From Pseudomonadota bacterium (GTDB taxonomy: Bacteria; Pseudomonadota; Alphaproteobacteria; Acetobacterales; Acetobacteraceae), in contig JAJZBV010000007.1 of the NCBI GenBank assembly GCA_021851785.1, forward strand, positions 1 through 64,000: a DNA stretch of 64,000 bases, read 5' to 3'. The position numbers and the translations under genes are program-made. This document shows, one piece after another, positions 63,484 through 64,000 of this stretch; position 1 is the first letter of the stretch, and each line of letters opens with the position of its first letter. The notes under the pieces were generated by a model. It did not search any database. It worked only from the letters and a program-made list of their open reading frames with translations, and was not told where the DNA came from.

Positions 63484-64000
63484 ACAGCGTCTCGATCTGG
63501 TTGAAATCCTCATCGACGGCACGGAATTTCTTGCGGATGCGTTTCACGTGGCTGTCGATGGTGCGGTCATCGACATAGATGTTCTCGCCATAGGCGGCAT
63601 CGATGAGCTGGTCGCGCGCCTTCACCACCCCCGGCCGCGCCGCCAGCGTCTTCAAGAGCAGGAATTCGGTGACGGTGAGGTCGATATCGGCGCCGCGCCA
63701 GGCGCAGCGATGCCGGGTTTCGTCGAGGACGAGATCGCCGCGCTGGATGATCCCGGCGGCGGGCTGGCCGGAGCCCTCGGCGCGGCCGGCCTCGTTGCGG
63801 CGCAAGAGGGCGCGGATGCGCTCGATCAGCAGGCGCTGGCTGAACGGCTTGGTGATGTAGTCATCGGCGCCGAGGCGGAGCCCCATCAGCTCGTCCACCT
63901 CCTCGTCCTTGCTGGTGAGGAAGATCACCGGCATCGCGGAGCGGGCGCGGAGCCGCTGGAGCAGCTCCATCCCGTCCATGCGCGGCATCTTGACGTCGAG
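63452..64000 (-). CDS. chvI: Response regulator, ChvI type (5' part outside the window)
   Basis: The frame is open through position 64000 ([17 protein letters not shown]), so the beginning of the receiver domain lies beyond the edge. Visible are the phosphorylation-site context [54 protein letters not shown], and an OmpR-type winged helix ([54 protein letters not shown]...[13 protein letters not shown]). The sequence ahead of chvG and the typical [19 protein letters not shown] favour ChvI over generic OmpR. Confidence 0.9.
   Translation of the reverse strand, partial: LDVKMPRMDGMELLQRLRARSAMPVIFLTSKDEEVDELMGLRLGADDYITKPFSQRLLIERIRALLRRNEAGRAEGSGQPAAGIIQRGDLVLDETRHRCAWRGADIDLTVTEFLLLKTLAARPGVVKARDQLIDAAYGENIYVDDRTIDSHVKRIRKKFRAVDEDFNQIETLYGIGYRYKEQ

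Overview
The window is high-GC DNA from an alphaproteobacterium. It carries several markers of that class: a GST-like FzlA, UPF0262, a ChvG/ChvI-type two-component pair and a eukaryotic-type NADP isocitrate dehydrogenase. An intergenic element with the core AAAGTCTTTTTGCTTCTTTTT recalls acetic acid bacteria (Acetobacteraceae), but that assignment is inference. No rRNA, tRNA, CRISPR array, transposase or integrase was seen.

Layout. 1-270: the 5' end of an rlmB-like rRNA methyltransferase (-). 367-1944: an AT-rich P-loop ATPase, probably acquired. 2246-6100: transketolase, GAPDH and a four-repeat membrane protein (+), facing pheST (-, 6236-9784). 10179-10881: two small accessory genes. 11193-11735: a flavin reductase-like protein. 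12004-14721: a restriction-modification cassette (nuclease, beta-class methyltransferase, AlkA-like glycosylase; -) that appears to have landed in a catabolic operon, because the 3' end of a ring-cleavage dioxygenase survives antisense to the nuclease start. 14744-19794: the damaged remainder of that operon (truncated acyltransferase, truncated and frameshifted permease, binding protein, ATPase-permease fusion). 19795-22516: an unusual winged-helix/solute-binding-protein regulator and a beta-hydroxyacid dehydrogenase (-). 22755-26458: a catabolic operon (zinc dehydrogenase, intradiol dioxygenase, GFA protein, acyl-CoA-dehydrogenase-like flavoprotein). Its promoter motif matches one in front of the disrupted operon.

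26478-30552 (-): mtnA, UPF0262, DUF983 and a TPR-sulfotransferase. 30606-33704 (+): SDR, MsrP with a small membrane protein, and an HMG-CoA-lyase-like enzyme. 33719-36189 (-): three membrane-anchored proteins including a CbbX-like AAA+ ATPase; the first gene is frameshifted. 36547-37941: an orphan membrane sensor. 37969-39751: a lipoprotein and an NDUFA9-like SDR. 39942-47825: nitrogen assimilation (gltD, DUF2059, gltB, amt). 47899-50703: an MmeI-like fused restriction-modification gene broken by two frameshifts. 50711-53047: a chemotaxis receptor. 53159-56596: fzlA, an FMN alpha-hydroxyacid oxidase, a PEP-mutase-family enzyme and a NUDIX hydrolase. 56586-58084: an AT-rich toxin/immunity-like pair between two identical 60-bp repeats, one of which is the 3' end of the NUDIX gene. 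58160-64000: icd, an alpha/beta hydrolase, a PEP-CTERM protein, and chvG with part of chvI.

Four genes or gene remnants need a one-base insertion to restore the family sequence (near 15339, 35670, 48006 and 49033). Either they are genuine pseudogenes or the assembly has small deletions. The most novel-looking parts are the glycosylase-linked RM cassette inside a catabolic operon, the repeat-flanked toxin/immunity cassette, the wHTH-SBP regulator and the membrane AAA+ operon.
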